Below, piece after piece: positions 36,690 through 46,197 of a stretch of DNA of 64,000 nucleotides. A program made the position numbers and the translations under genes. Every line of letters starts with the position of its first letter. The stretch's first letter is position 1. The notes under the pieces were generated by a model. That model was given only the letters and a program-made list of their open reading frames with translations, was not told where the DNA came from and searched no databases. Source of the DNA: an uncultured Lactococcus sp. (GTDB taxonomy: Bacteria; Bacillota; Bacilli; Lactobacillales; Streptococcaceae); assembly GCF_934191625.1 (NCBI RefSeq), contig NZ_CAKPUG010000003.1, forward strand, positions 317,624-381,623. The letters are read 5' to 3'.

Positions 36690-39188
36690 CTAAATTGCTT
36701 TATATTTTTGTTCCAATTGTGACTGCTTACTTTCTTTCTTAGGCGCAATTAATTTCAACCAAGCAGGCGGTACTTCAATAGAAATACGGTGTAGTTGTCC
36801 GAATACATCACGGTAAATACATTGCCCTTGATTCATATTACTAATCCATTTCACATTTACTTCATTCACTTCAAGTTTTAATGCTCTTAGAATGTCCTCT
36901 TCCTCACCAGATTCATAGAAACAGAACCGTTCTCCTGTACCTGTTGTATCATTTTCATCTTTTGTATCATTGACAGATTGAGAAATAAGTACCAATTTAT
37001 TATCTTGTGAACGTCCTAATCGCTTCATACTTTTAACAACTTGACGTCCTTCTTTAGACTTCATCAATACCCAAACTTCATCTAAGAATTCAATTGTTTC
37101 TTCGTTTTCGTTTTTCTCACCAAATCGTTTACAAAAGACACCTAAAGACATCATTACTGCAACCGAGTTTCTTTCTTCTTCATTCAAATCATCATTATCC
37201 GCATCAGGTAACTGTAAATCAGCTATTTCAAGAATAGTAGAATGTTCATCAAATGAAATACCTTCTGTTGTTCCACGAGAGAAAGCCAGTTCAAGAATAG
37301 AGCCTTCAATACGTTCATAAAGTGATTCACCGACATCACGAATATTTTTATCATCATGTTCTTTAAGTAAATCAATAACGTGCATAAATCCTAGAGTTTC
37401 TCCTTTAGCTCTACGTTTTACAATTTCCTTAACTGCTTTTGACACTGCCGTGTTTTGATATTCTTCCCAACGATTATCCATGAGATAAAACAACATCATT
37501 TTAGCCACATTCAATGCTTCTTTTGCTTCTAAAAAGATAATTGGATCTAGGATACCGATATTTCTTTCATCTTCTACACTCAATGTAAGAAAGTTAATTG
37601 AACGTATTACATCTGCAAGTTCAGAATTTGCCGCAACCCACTGTTTATCCTTTAATATCTTTTGCCATTGTTTACGTAAAGTATGTTTAGGGTCAATGTA
37701 AAGAGTTTTAATTGTCGAAAGGATAGATTGTAACAAAATCATTTGAGCAAGAACTGTTTTACCTGAACCTGTTTCACCAGTAATTTCCGTCAAGAGGTTT
37801 TTTGTTTTCTTTCCTGCAATATCTTCTTTATTCGCAAGCATTGGACTATAAAGAACAAGATTACGTGAAGCATGAATCGCTGTTTTCAAATCGTCCCATT
37901 GATGATAATTACTGTCTAATCGACCAATAGGAAAACCTGTTTTTGAGCCGCTTTTTTGTGTCGTAAACAGAAGATATTGTGAAAATCCTTTTGAATTTGA
38001 TAAACGATACCAAAAACGAGTATCTAAAGAGATTTTATTTCCATAGAGTAAAGACTGGAACAGATAAGGTTGGTCAAATCTCGCTCTTTGTTTCTCACCA
38101 ATCGAACCCAAACTATTCATAACAGTATTTACTCTAGCTCGCCACTCAGGCTTTGTAGAAGCTGACACAATCAAAAAAAGCCCATGTTCAATCAAAGGCT
38201 CTTTTGCTTCTACATCTTTTGCCATTTTATTTAATGCTCTTCTTCCCATAACAATTTTGTCATAGACAACATTACCTGTACGTGCAGATTCAGTCATTAT
38301 CCCCTTAGAACGTGTGAAGGCTTGTTTCATCTTCGATAAATACCCCCCTGTTTTCTTCATTACAGGAAAACGTCCTTTAACTTTTAAACCTACTGGAAAA
38401 TCAAAACGCTGTATCAGTTCTCCAAGATGATTATTATTAAGTGATTTATCCGTTTTTCCTATCGGAATAATCGTAGAATAGCTTTCCCCATATTGCGAGG
38501 TAAATTTCATACACCCTAAACCGTCTTGGTCAATTAAAGTATCTGTAATATTAGATACAGAGCGACTTTCAAGGACTTCATCAAAACGGTGTGTGATATG
38601 TGGTAAAAATTGAAGCCGTTGATGATAATAAACTTGGTCTGCATTCAAAGGCACTGCTTTAATCGAAGATAAGGCTTGTCTTAAAGAAAGTTCTACATTA
38701 ACCCATGCTTTTTCCCAACCTTCTGGAGTTTTTATTCTCCTATTGAATAAACTCATTAACTGGTGCATACGCTTTTGTGCCTGCTTTAAGAAAAACTCTT
38801 TAAGAGATTCTGCCGATTCATCTTCTTTAAGAAAAACAGCTATCAGCCACTCATACTCATAAGGAATTTTCATTTCATGAGTTAACGTTCTTTTTCGCTC
38901 GTCAAGATATTTTTCTCCTGCTTTTCGATGTTCAGGATAAAGTGTTTCTTTCAAAGCGTCCATTTTCTCACCTAAAAGAAAATCTCTAGGCACTAAAGCA
39001 ATTTCAAAATAGCTATTAGGTGCTATCTTTCTTATTGCAGTTGCAATAGATTTTTTTATTTTTACTTTTCCTGAAAAATCAATAATGGAACTTGAAAAGT
39101 ATGGCACAGTATAAAAAGCAAGAGTTTCTCCCTCCTTTGTACGTGCAATATTCCCATGTGTTTTGACAATTGGATAATCTAATTTCAA
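36690..39188 (-). CDS. VirB4-family conjugation ATPase
   Basis: An 832-residue VirB4-type ATPase. The N-terminal half (about 1-430) is the VirB4 partner-binding region. Walker A, GETGSGKTVLAQ, lies near residue 470, with the Walker B-like EFLDEVWVLM further on and KLVLISQSVND after it. It powers assembly of and transport through the mating channel. It lies between the VirB6-like and TcpE-like genes, as in other gram-positive ICEs. Confidence 0.93.
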   Translation of the reverse strand: MKLDYPIVKTHGNIARTKEGETLAFYTVPYFSSSIIDFSGKVKIKKSIATAIRKIAPNSYFEIALVPRDFLLGEKMDALKETLYPEHRKAGEKYLDERKRTLTHEMKIPYEYEWLIAVFLKEDESAESLKEFFLKQAQKRMHQLMSLFNRRIKTPEGWEKAWVNVELSLRQALSSIKAVPLNADQVYYHQRLQFLPHITHRFDEVLESRSVSNITDTLIDQDGLGCMKFTSQYGESYSTIIPIGKTDKSLNNNHLGELIQRFDFPVGLKVKGRFPVMKKTGGYLSKMKQAFTRSKGIMTESARTGNVVYDKIVMGRRALNKMAKDVEAKEPLIEHGLFLIVSASTKPEWRARVNTVMNSLGSIGEKQRARFDQPYLFQSLLYGNKISLDTRFWYRLSNSKGFSQYLLFTTQKSGSKTGFPIGRLDSNYHQWDDLKTAIHASRNLVLYSPMLANKEDIAGKKTKNLLTEITGETGSGKTVLAQMILLQSILSTIKTLYIDPKHTLRKQWQKILKDKQWVAANSELADVIRSINFLTLSVEDERNIGILDPIIFLEAKEALNVAKMMLFYLMDNRWEEYQNTAVSKAVKEIVKRRAKGETLGFMHVIDLLKEHDDKNIRDVGESLYERIEGSILELAFSRGTTEGISFDEHSTILEIADLQLPDADNDDLNEEERNSVAVMMSLGVFCKRFGEKNENEETIEFLDEVWVLMKSKEGRQVVKSMKRLGRSQDNKLVLISQSVNDTKDENDTTGTGERFCFYESGEEEDILRALKLEVNEVNVKWISNMNQGQCIYRDVFGQLHRISIEVPPAWLKLIAPKKESKQSQLEQKYKAI

Positions 39189-39198
39189 TCTTTACCTC

Positions 39199-39603
39199 CT
39201 ATAATTCTGTTTTTTCAAAAATAATCTTTTCATTATTTTTTTCTCGACGTTCTTCTCCATAAATAATTCTAGAGTCTAAGACAAATTCTTTAATGTAGCG
39301 TATCATACCCCAAAGGTAATAGTGTATCTTTTTTCCGTCAGGGTCTGTTTCGACATATAACCTTCCTACACGCCACGGAACAACAATCCAAAGCGTAAGA
39401 GGGATAAAAGCAACATTGGCTAAGACTTTTAAAAAGGGAAGAGTTAAAAGAAACATGACAAATGCAGTTAATGCTGTTATGCCAATAAAAGCCACAGATA
39501 CAGGGGTCTGAAATGTCCACCACAATTTCCCCTTGATACGAATTTCTTGAATCCAATAAGGGGTGTCTAAACCGATAGAATAATCATACTCTTCTTCTTC
39601 CAT
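39199..39603 (-). CDS. TcpE/PrgI-like conjugal membrane protein
   Basis: A 134-residue protein with two adjacent membrane segments (about 33-80) after an acidic N-terminus (MEEEEYDYSIGLDTPYWIQE) and a charged C-terminal half. This is the pattern of TcpE-type proteins, small partners of the VirB4 ATPase in gram-positive type IV systems. It directly precedes the VirB4 gene with a spacing of 10 bases. Confidence 0.8.
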   Translation of the reverse strand: MEEEEYDYSIGLDTPYWIQEIRIKGKLWWTFQTPVSVAFIGITALTAFVMFLLTLPFLKVLANVAFIPLTLWIVVPWRVGRLYVETDPDGKKIHYYLWGMIRYIKEFVLDSRIIYGEERREKNNEKIIFEKTEL

Positions 39604-39612
39604 TTAAACCTC

Positions 39613-39831
39613 CTACATGTGTAATCCAAATACACCAAGAACTGCTGTAACAACTTTCCAAGCCATACCGAACAGGTCTTTACCTGAAAGCATAGCCCAA
39701 ACAATCGATCCTGCACCAATAACTCCTGCTATTTTCAAAAAAGCAGCTTCTTTCCAATGCTTTACAATAAGTCCTGCACCAACAAGACCCAGTAATGTTA
39801 TTGCACCATTTGTAATTTGATGAATGTTCAT
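39613..39831 (-). CDS. TcpD-like small membrane protein
   Basis: A 72-residue protein with about two hydrophobic segments, starting MNIHQITNGAITLLGLVGAG. Small membrane proteins of this size stand in the same slot in Tn916-, ICEBs1- and pCW3-type systems. It is 10 bases upstream of the TcpE-like gene. The assignment is by size, topology and position. Confidence 0.75.
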   Translation of the reverse strand: MNIHQITNGAITLLGLVGAGLIVKHWKEAAFLKIAGVIGAGSIVWAMLSGKDLFGMAWKVVTAVLGVFGLHM

Positions 39832-39847
39832 TCTTTAATCCTACTTT

Positions 39848-40513
39848 CTACTTTTTAGATTTTTCTTTATGAGGTGTAACTTGTTTTTGCTTAGGAGGAG
39901 TCTTTTTCTTTTCCTCATTTTTCTTCGACTCCTCTTGTTTTGCTTCAAAGCCTTTAACTTCTTTTTGTAGTTTTTCCACTGTTTGAGATAAAGATTTTTG
40001 ATTTTCATTTAAAACTTTAATTGATGTATTCGCAGACTTCTGTAAATTCATCATTTGAGTATTTGCACGTATCGCAGACACTCCGCAAGCAATTAACAAC
40101 AAAACAACAAAAACACTGACTACTTTATAAATTGTTTTTGCTTTCTGATAATCTACTTCTTTAACCTTTGCAGGCTCTTTTTTCTTAGGAACTTTTTCAT
40201 AGTTTTCAATATTTTTTTCGACAAACTTTGAAACTTTTGGAAAAATCTTTTTTCGTTCCTTCTTTTTCTGAACCTTTTTTTCTGGTAATGATACCTGAAT
40301 ATCATCTTTGGCAGAAATAGGTTCAGGCTTTTCAACTTCTGAAACTGAATCGAGAATACCTCCTGCTTCATCAAAAGCTTTCAAAACCTTTTCTTCTTCA
40401 TCAGGTGTCAAACTTGAAGCAATACTTTTAGCTTCAATTCCTTGTTTCTGAACAAATAAAAGAAGGTCTTTTTTATCAACCCCCAAATCATTTGCCAATT
40501 TATAAATTTCCAA
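39848..40513 (-). CDS. Membrane protein with IF2_N-like N-terminal domain
   Basis: A 221-residue protein. Residues 1-50 (MEIYKLANDLGVDKKDLLLF) look like the IF2_N domain, a small helical fold. A Lys/Glu-rich linker leads to a single membrane segment near 130-150 and then a coiled coil with a lysine-rich end. It is encoded in the transfer operon between the TcpD-like protein and the adhesin. A soluble nucleic-acid-binding-like head tethered to the membrane suggests a role at the DNA-translocation site, but this is inference. Confidence 0.7.
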   Translation of the reverse strand: MEIYKLANDLGVDKKDLLLFVQKQGIEAKSIASSLTPDEEEKVLKAFDEAGGILDSVSEVEKPEPISAKDDIQVSLPEKKVQKKKERKKIFPKVSKFVEKNIENYEKVPKKKEPAKVKEVDYQKAKTIYKVVSVFVVLLLIACGVSAIRANTQMMNLQKSANTSIKVLNENQKSLSQTVEKLQKEVKGFEAKQEESKKNEEKKKTPPKQKQVTPHKEKSKK

Positions 40514-40576
40514 CTTTCACCTCCATGCCATTTATTCCTCCCACCACCATTCACTGCTTTTCACAGTCAATATTTT

Positions 40577-43500
40577 TTATTTTTTGTCTTTACTGAAAAA
40601 AGCTTTGATTTTTTCACGTTGCGCCACTGCCAATGCTACAAGTAAGATACCTACACCTGCCAAGCTCCACAATGCCTTTTCTTCACCAGTATGTGGAAGA
40701 ACACTTTTTGGAGTTTCTGGTGTTGGATTTTTTGGAACTACAACACTGAATGTTTCTTTTTCATCATCTTTATCATGATGAGAAATGATTGGTGTATCTT
40801 TTGGAGTTTTCCCATGCCATGCCTCCTCATAAAATGTAATTTTATGTCCTGCATACTTCTTAGCATCAACTTTGACTGGCACATCTACAGTACCTTTCGT
40901 GTCTGCATCTTTAAAAGTTAAGCTACCGTCAACATCAATAACTTTTTTCAAGTCATGATCATACGCTTGTGAAATCTTAACAGTGTAAGTATCACCTTTA
41001 ACTAGTCCTTCATAAAAGAATTTATCTGTAACTGTTGTTGTAGTTGTTGAAATTTCTTTACTTTGTACTTCTGTATGACCGTCTGCCTTATCAACTTTTA
41101 CAGATTGAGAAGGATTATCTTTATAGTTGTTTTCTTCTACAACTACAGTACCTTCCTTATCTTTTGCGACTTCTTTTACCGTGTAGACTTTATTTTGGTC
41201 TTTCACAGTATTAATCGTTGGGAAATCAAGTTGAACTGAAGCTTTTCCTTTATCATCTGACTTAAACTCCTTAGAAGCAGTGATAGCTTTTCCTTTATCA
41301 TCTTTTACTTCTTTACCAGAGTCTTTATAAACTACCGTACCTGTTAAGGTAAGGTCTTTAGAAGCAGGTAAATGTTCCATTTCTGCTTTGTCTGTAACTT
41401 GTGCTTGACCAACACCTAATGTTTTATCACCGTCTGCTTTATCAGTTGCAGTTGTAGTAATTTTTGGCTGCTCTTTTTGTTTATCTGTAAAGATACCGAG
41501 ATTGAGTTTGAACATCAAGTTATTATCAACCAGTGATGAAGCTTCAACTGTAACTTTATCAATTTGCTGTCCTGTTACAGTATCTGTAAAAGTAGCTGTA
41601 TAAGATACAGGCGAACCGTCTTTATCCAATTTATCCGTAATAGAAATTGCAACAGGATTAATTGGTTTCAAGCCATTTGGTGTTTTAATCTCAGTCAAGA
41701 GATAATCACCAATTGCAATTCCGTCTTTACTTGGATTTCCTGCAAGTGCATTAGCTTTTCCGTCAAAGACAACTAAACCATTTTTTGTATAACCGTTAGA
41801 GTCTGTACCAGTACCTGATACAGCTTTAATTGGATTACCTTTTGTTCCTGATTGCTGTTTGAGTTCAAATTCTGCTCCATTAAGACCTGGAAGAGAACCG
41901 TTAACGTCTTGTGCTTTTTCAAACATGAGATTAAAGACATTTACTTTATCTGCTGCTTTGTCTTTATCCATGAAATCATTAGTCGCAACATCTACTTCAC
42001 TCTTATCATCAAAGACGACTGGAATTTTCTTAGATGATTGTGAATATCCTGATGAAGTACGCAGTTCTTTCCAATAGAAGGATTGACCATTTTCTTTAAG
42101 TGGAAGGTTTTGCACTCCAACTTTATTTGAACTATCAATCGTCAATTCTACTTTCTTGTTGTCTGCTTTTGTACCAAAAAGCGGAGTAATTGGAAGATTT
42201 TCAGTAGAACCTGCGGTCTTATCTGTTAAGCCCTCAGACCATTCAACCGCTTTTCCATCCGAATGGAACAAGCCATAAGTAACACCTTTAAGCGTTGCTT
42301 CACCTTGTGTTTTAGAAGAATTTGTATCAGAATCGACTTTTGTTAAGGTTGTTGCACCTGTTGGAATATCTTGTGTTGCAACATCATCTTGATAGTTGTT
42401 TGTTGTACCATCAAACTTAGAGTTTTCATCAAATGAAACTTGAATTTTAGTAGCATTTAAAGCAAAACCTGCAGGGGCTTTTGTTTCTTGGAAATAATAG
42501 CCTTTTGTATAATCAAGGTTTTTAACCCCTAGCTTACCGTCAGTACCCATTTTAAGAACAACATTTGTATCATGTGCCTTTGTACCTGCAAGAGGTGTGA
42601 TAGGATAACCTTTTTGACCGTCAGACCATTTCACAGCTTTACCGTCTTTATTAAAGAGGGTAAATTCAGCACCTGCCATAGCTTTATTTGAAAAGGCATT
42701 ATTAGTCGAAGTCTTTTGAAGCATAGCTTCACCTAAACCAATAACATTAACTTTCAATTCACCGTCTAAACGTGCGGGATCCGTTGTTGCAAACAATGTT
42801 TGACCAACTGTACTATCTGGATTGATTGTGCCATAAATATAATGTGGTACAAAGTTTTCATTGATATTATTGTAAACTTTAACATTTCCAGTATTCCCAA
42901 TAGCAGAAGGTGAAGCAGTCACTTTTAGCGAGTTACCTTCACGTTTAGCTGTGAGCCCCTTAGAAGGAATAATTTTATCAAATGGTGTACCATAACCACC
43001 TGCACCACCTGCCAGAGAATTTGTTGTATCTGTGGCAGTTGCAGTAGTTCCTGCAAGAACGGTCAATGGATTTGGGTTAAAATCTGGATTTTTAGAACTT
43101 GCGACTGCTTGTTTAAGAATGACTGTCGCATGCTCAATGACCTTATTAATATCCGCACCAGTAGACTCTAAGCCTGTAATTTTATGCCCACCAACAACAT
43201 TATTCAATTTTGATGTATCTACTTCAGAAACTTTAGGAAGCAACCCTGAAACTTCATTTTGTCCTGCTTCAACAAGCCACAAAGCAAATTGTGTCGCAAG
43301 GTTGATATTCTTATCTGCCTCTGCATTATTGACTTCACCAATATAAGTGATGTTATTAATCAAATTACGTTGGTACTCTGTCATAGCGTTCCATTGTTTT
43401 TGAGCTGCGGCATCTTGTCCTGCTTTAGTAGCATAAGCACCATTAAATACATCTACAAAAGGTTCTAAACAGAATGTTGTTGCACCGTTGACCTCCATAA

Positions 43501-43783
43501 AGTTTGCGGAAGCTTCATGACCATTAGACCATTTAACCGTACCTGTTCCTGAGTACTTATAGTTCACTGACCCTTTATCTGGAAGAGAGATAGAACGTGC
43601 AGGGGCTGAAAACAAGCTTGCACTAAGTACATCTGCATGAACAAGCCCTGCGACCGTACCGCTTACTGTAAGGACAAGCATAGCAGTTGTAACGAAGTGT
43701 TTCCCTGATTTACGTAAACGGAAACGAGATTGTTTTTCATCTGTAAGTGCTTTTTGAAGTTTTTTCTTTTTAAAATTAGACAT
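40577..43783 (-). CDS. LPXTG adhesin with thioester domain and Cna-B-like repeats
   Basis: A 1068-residue surface protein in the conjugation operon. The signal peptide ends near residue 45. A thioester domain follows, with the cysteine in TTFCLEPF and the glutamine in NLATQFALWLVEAG, the pair that forms the internal thioester. SpaA/Cna-B-like domains and a further series of repeats make the stalk. LPHTGEE, a membrane segment and a basic tail give the sortase signal. The ATG at 43783 follows TAGGAG. It may bind recipient cells covalently and assist mating. Confidence 0.88.
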   Translation of the reverse strand: MSNFKKKKLQKALTDEKQSRFRLRKSGKHFVTTAMLVLTVSGTVAGLVHADVLSASLFSAPARSISLPDKGSVNYKYSGTGTVKWSNGHEASANFMEVNGATTFCLEPFVDVFNGAYATKAGQDAAAQKQWNAMTEYQRNLINNITYIGEVNNAEADKNINLATQFALWLVEAGQNEVSGLLPKVSEVDTSKLNNVVGGHKITGLESTGADINKVIEHATVILKQAVASSKNPDFNPNPLTVLAGTTATATDTTNSLAGGAGGYGTPFDKIIPSKGLTAKREGNSLKVTASPSAIGNTGNVKVYNNINENFVPHYIYGTINPDSTVGQTLFATTDPARLDGELKVNVIGLGEAMLQKTSTNNAFSNKAMAGAEFTLFNKDGKAVKWSDGQKGYPITPLAGTKAHDTNVVLKMGTDGKLGVKNLDYTKGYYFQETKAPAGFALNATKIQVSFDENSKFDGTTNNYQDDVATQDIPTGATTLTKVDSDTNSSKTQGEATLKGVTYGLFHSDGKAVEWSEGLTDKTAGSTENLPITPLFGTKADNKKVELTIDSSNKVGVQNLPLKENGQSFYWKELRTSSGYSQSSKKIPVVFDDKSEVDVATNDFMDKDKAADKVNVFNLMFEKAQDVNGSLPGLNGAEFELKQQSGTKGNPIKAVSGTGTDSNGYTKNGLVVFDGKANALAGNPSKDGIAIGDYLLTEIKTPNGLKPINPVAISITDKLDKDGSPVSYTATFTDTVTGQQIDKVTVEASSLVDNNLMFKLNLGIFTDKQKEQPKITTTATDKADGDKTLGVGQAQVTDKAEMEHLPASKDLTLTGTVVYKDSGKEVKDDKGKAITASKEFKSDDKGKASVQLDFPTINTVKDQNKVYTVKEVAKDKEGTVVVEENNYKDNPSQSVKVDKADGHTEVQSKEISTTTTTVTDKFFYEGLVKGDTYTVKISQAYDHDLKKVIDVDGSLTFKDADTKGTVDVPVKVDAKKYAGHKITFYEEAWHGKTPKDTPIISHHDKDDEKETFSVVVPKNPTPETPKSVLPHTGEEKALWSLAGVGILLVALAVAQREKIKAFFSKDKK

Positions 43784-43934
43784 AAATTTTCTCCTAGTAT
43801 TTTTTATTCTGCGCAAAATAAAAAAGCGTGTCTTGGCTCACACTTTCTTGAAAATATTGAATTATTTAACCGGCATAAATTCACCTCTTTTCTACAGATA
43901 TTTTACAATCCTTTTAATGTCATGATTGAGGACA

Positions 43935-43971
43935 AGAAAAAAAACGATAATTTCAGTAGAAACTATCGTTT
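43935..43971 (-). terminator. Terminator downstream of the Pro-rich surface protein
   Basis: AAACGATA and TATCGTTT pair; the minus strand then has a run of eight T. It could partly separate the adhesin and transfer genes from the genes upstream. Confidence 0.72.
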
Positions 43972-43982
43972 GATTTTTTATT

Positions 43983-44942
43983 TTAATAAGCTCCAGACGA
44001 CCAAGCGTCCTCTGGATTAGGTTGTGCATTCGCCCAAGCTGCCGCTGCACTTGCTGCTGCTTCTAATGTTGGAAATCCACCTTGTGTCCAAACTGTTTGT
44101 CCTGCTCGATTTTTTACCCAACCTGTAAATGTTGGTGCAGGAGTAGGATCAGGAGTAGGTGTTGGGTCTGGTGTTGGTGCAGGAGTAGGGTCTGGCTTAG
44201 GTGTTGGTGTTGGTGTTGGTGCAGGAGTAGGAGTAGGTACTGGACTTGGCGCTACATTACCATTTGAACCACCATTAACTGAGGTATTCCCTCCCGTACT
44301 AGCTTGTACATTTGAATTAGAATCACTAGAAACACCATTTGCACTAGCTGTAGTATCAGACGTTGACATTTTTACATCTGAACTTTTAGATTGAGCAGAT
44401 TCATTAGATGAGGTTGTATTATCTGCAACTTTTTTATTATCTAAACCTTTTTGAGAAGTCATGTGTTTCTTCTTTTTGGTATTTTCTACAGATTTTTTCA
44501 CTTTATCTAAACGAATTTGCAAACCAATCTTTTTAGATTTTATTTTTTCATCTTTTATATTATCTATAGCTTTTTGAGCAGTTTTTACATTGGTATCATT
44601 TTGAATTTTTTCAGCATTAACAACTTTTTTAGTCGCTTCATTTATTAGATTCCAATTTTTTTGAACTTTTTCTATACGATTAACATAGACTGACTTTTCT
44701 TTATCGTCAAGTTTTTTGATAACATCTTGTGCTGTTTTCACATCACTTTCTGACTGATAATTTTCAGCTTGTGCAGTCTGTTCTTTTACACTTTGAATCA
44801 GCTTATCATGTTTATCTTTAACCTGTTGAGCAACTTTCGCAGCTTGCACATTATTATTATGAACAACACCTGCTGTAACTCCACCTGCTAAAAGAACTGC
44901 AACTACTCCACCTACAACAACTTGTTTTTTGCTTAATTTCAT
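43983..44942 (-). CDS. Secreted or membrane-anchored protein with coiled coil and Pro-Thr linker
   Basis: A 319-residue protein with an N-terminal hydrophobic signal or anchor (about 7-33). A Lys/Gln-rich coiled-coil region covers about 35-165, a Ser/Asn/Thr-rich stretch 170-225, and a Pro-Thr-Asp repeat 228-270. A short C-terminal domain ends DAWSSGAY, with [19 protein letters not shown]. The layout fits a wall-spanning stalk with a small head. It precedes the thioester adhesin, from which a terminator separates it. No family recognised. Confidence 0.7.
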   Translation of the reverse strand: MKLSKKQVVVGGVVAVLLAGGVTAGVVHNNNVQAAKVAQQVKDKHDKLIQSVKEQTAQAENYQSESDVKTAQDVIKKLDDKEKSVYVNRIEKVQKNWNLINEATKKVVNAEKIQNDTNVKTAQKAIDNIKDEKIKSKKIGLQIRLDKVKKSVENTKKKKHMTSQKGLDNKKVADNTTSSNESAQSKSSDVKMSTSDTTASANGVSSDSNSNVQASTGGNTSVNGGSNGNVAPSPVPTPTPAPTPTPTPKPDPTPAPTPDPTPTPDPTPAPTFTGWVKNRAGQTVWTQGGFPTLEAAASAAAAWANAQPNPEDAWSSGAY

Positions 44943-44965
44943 AAATTTTCTCCTAAAATAATTCC

Positions 44966-45265
44966 TTAATCAATATCTTCAAAGCTAATAACTAATTTTT
45001 TATTCATAGCTACAGCAATTTCCGCAAGTGATTTAATTGAAGGGTTCACGTTCTCACGTTCTATAGCACCAATATTTTGTCGCTTTTTACCGCTTAAGTC
45101 TGCTAGCTCCTGTTGGGTTAAGCCCTTTTCAAGACGAGCTGTATTCAAATTGAGCGCTAACTCTCGCTTAGCTTCTGAGAACGCCCAGTTCTCTCTATAG
45201 TCCTTATCCATTTCAAATAATTCCTTTGTCGCTGTTTGCCACTCTTTATCTGTTACCTTATTCAA
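44966..45265 (-). CDS. XRE/HigA-like transcriptional regulator
   Basis: A 99-residue protein whose C-terminal half is a helix-turn-helix (LTQQELADLSGKKRQNIGAIE). I take the TTG at 45265 because AAGGAGGG lies 5 bases upstream; the ATG at 45292 would lie before that site. The layout resembles HigA antitoxins, but no toxin gene of matching type is adjacent. The direct repeats just upstream could be its operator. Confidence 0.72.
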   Translation of the reverse strand: MNKVTDKEWQTATKELFEMDKDYRENWAFSEAKRELALNLNTARLEKGLTQQELADLSGKKRQNIGAIERENVNPSIKSLAEIAVAMNKKLVISFEDID

Positions 45266-45288
45266 AATGCCCTCCTTAATTACTATAT

Positions 45289-45341
45289 GCATATTATATC
45301 ATGCATTACGTTTTAAGTCAAGAAAAAGCATATTATATCAT
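45289..45341. promoter_or_regulatory. Two direct repeats, likely operator of the XRE gene
   Basis: GCATATTATATCAT occurs at 45289-45302 and 45328-45341, 39 bases apart, directly upstream of the XRE coding region. The second copy overlaps the stop of the 59-residue gene. They may form a promoter-operator that gives the XRE gene its own start within the operon. Confidence 0.55.
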
Positions 45342-45517
45342 TCTTTTACTTTTAGAGCAGTTTCTGCTGCAATAAGTGCTTCCTTTAATTTTGAACCTGC
45401 AATAAATGCCATACGGTCAAACTTAGAACTTCTCTCTCCCAAATACAAGACATCTAAATCAATTTTATTTGCTAATTTTTTAATTTTTTCAAGTTCCTCT
45501 AATTTATTATTGTTCAC
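45338..45517 (-). CDS. Small ICE hypothetical protein
   Basis: A 59-residue helical protein with a charged N-terminus (NNNKLEELEKIKKLANKI). I start it at the GTG of 45517, where AAAGGAG lies 6 bases upstream; the longer frame to 45634 reads through a hairpin and is unlikely. No family recognised. Confidence 0.55.
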   Translation of the reverse strand: MNNNKLEELEKIKKLANKIDLDVLYLGERSSKFDRMAFIAGSKLKEALIAAETALKVKE

Positions 45518-45572
45518 TTTTACTCCTTTTTCTTTTAGCTTGCACCCTGCAAGAACTTTTTTATTTTTAAAA

Positions 45573-45601
45573 CAAGAACAAGGAGTCGAACCTTGAACTT
45601 G
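45573..45601 (-). other. Hairpin resembling a tRNA T-arm, probably a terminator
   Basis: On the minus strand CAAGG TTCGACT CCTTG is a perfect 5-7-5 T-arm, extended by CAAG/CTTG pairing and followed by TTTT. No matching acceptor strand or anticodon arm lies upstream, so a terminator or a decayed tRNA end is more likely than a functional tRNA. Confidence 0.5.
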
Positions 45602-45640
45602 TGAGAACTTCTTTATAAAGAACTCCACCCTCATTGATTT

Positions 45641-45901
45641 TTAGAGTTGAGTATTTAGGGCTTTTTGACCCATGCCATAAGCACGTTTGCCTACTGCTTC
45701 AAGTTGGTTATTGATATTGTAATAATTCTTAAGAACACCATTGATAGCTTCATAATCTGAACCTGTCATTACATCTTTATTTGCTTTAAGATAAGCATTT
45801 AAATCACCTGCTGAAGTCCACGCTTCATCATATTTTTTTGCAGTCATTAACTCACCGAGTTTTTGAATTTTACCTTGTGCTTCTTTTTTATTATATGCCA
45901 T
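45641..45901 (-). CDS. Small ICE hypothetical protein, helical
   Basis: An 86-residue protein starting MAYNKKEAQGKIQKLGELMT, all helix by pattern, with no membrane segment. I use the ATG at 45901, preceded by GAGGTAAA. It lies downstream of the relaxase gene. I do not recognise it; small basic and helical proteins at this place can be relaxosome or regulatory factors. Confidence 0.62.
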   Translation of the reverse strand: MAYNKKEAQGKIQKLGELMTAKKYDEAWTSAGDLNAYLKANKDVMTGSDYEAINGVLKNYYNINNQLEAVGKRAYGMGQKALNTQL

Positions 45902-45930
45902 GATATTTACCTCATATTTTCTTTTATTTT

Positions 45931-46197
45931 TTAGCCCTCCCAACCTTTATAAAGTAGTTCATCATAACGTTTTTGATAGAGCCTAATAAAGTGAAGTCGT
46001 CTTTTGACATTATAATTTTTTGCTTTTTCAATATATTGTCTGGCTTCCTCACTATCAGGCGCATAATGCCGTGAACACAGGCAGTCTATTTTTAAACGCA
46101 ACTCTTGGCACTCAGGAAGGTCAAGACGACTTGCAATATGCTGTCTTAAGCGGTCAGAGTATTCTCTTCGCTTTTGATTTTCTTCTTGCCTACTCAC
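45931..46197 (-). CDS. Small ICE hypothetical protein overlapping the relaxase gene
   Basis: An 88-residue, Arg/Lys-rich protein starting (GTG) MSRQEENQKRREYSDRLRQ. Its start overlaps the relaxase end by 8 bases and uses the GGAGGAAGG in the relaxase tail as its ribosome site, so it is translated together with the relaxase. It may be a relaxosome accessory protein, from location and charge. Confidence 0.62.
   Translation of the reverse strand: MSRQEENQKRREYSDRLRQHIASRLDLPECQELRLKIDCLCSRHYAPDSEEARQYIEKAKNYNVKRRLHFIRLYQKRYDELLYKGWEG

Noticed and set aside
45573..45601. A fifth tRNA gene
   Set aside because: Only the T-arm is present; no acceptor 5' strand or anticodon arm could be found, and a terminator explains the hairpin.
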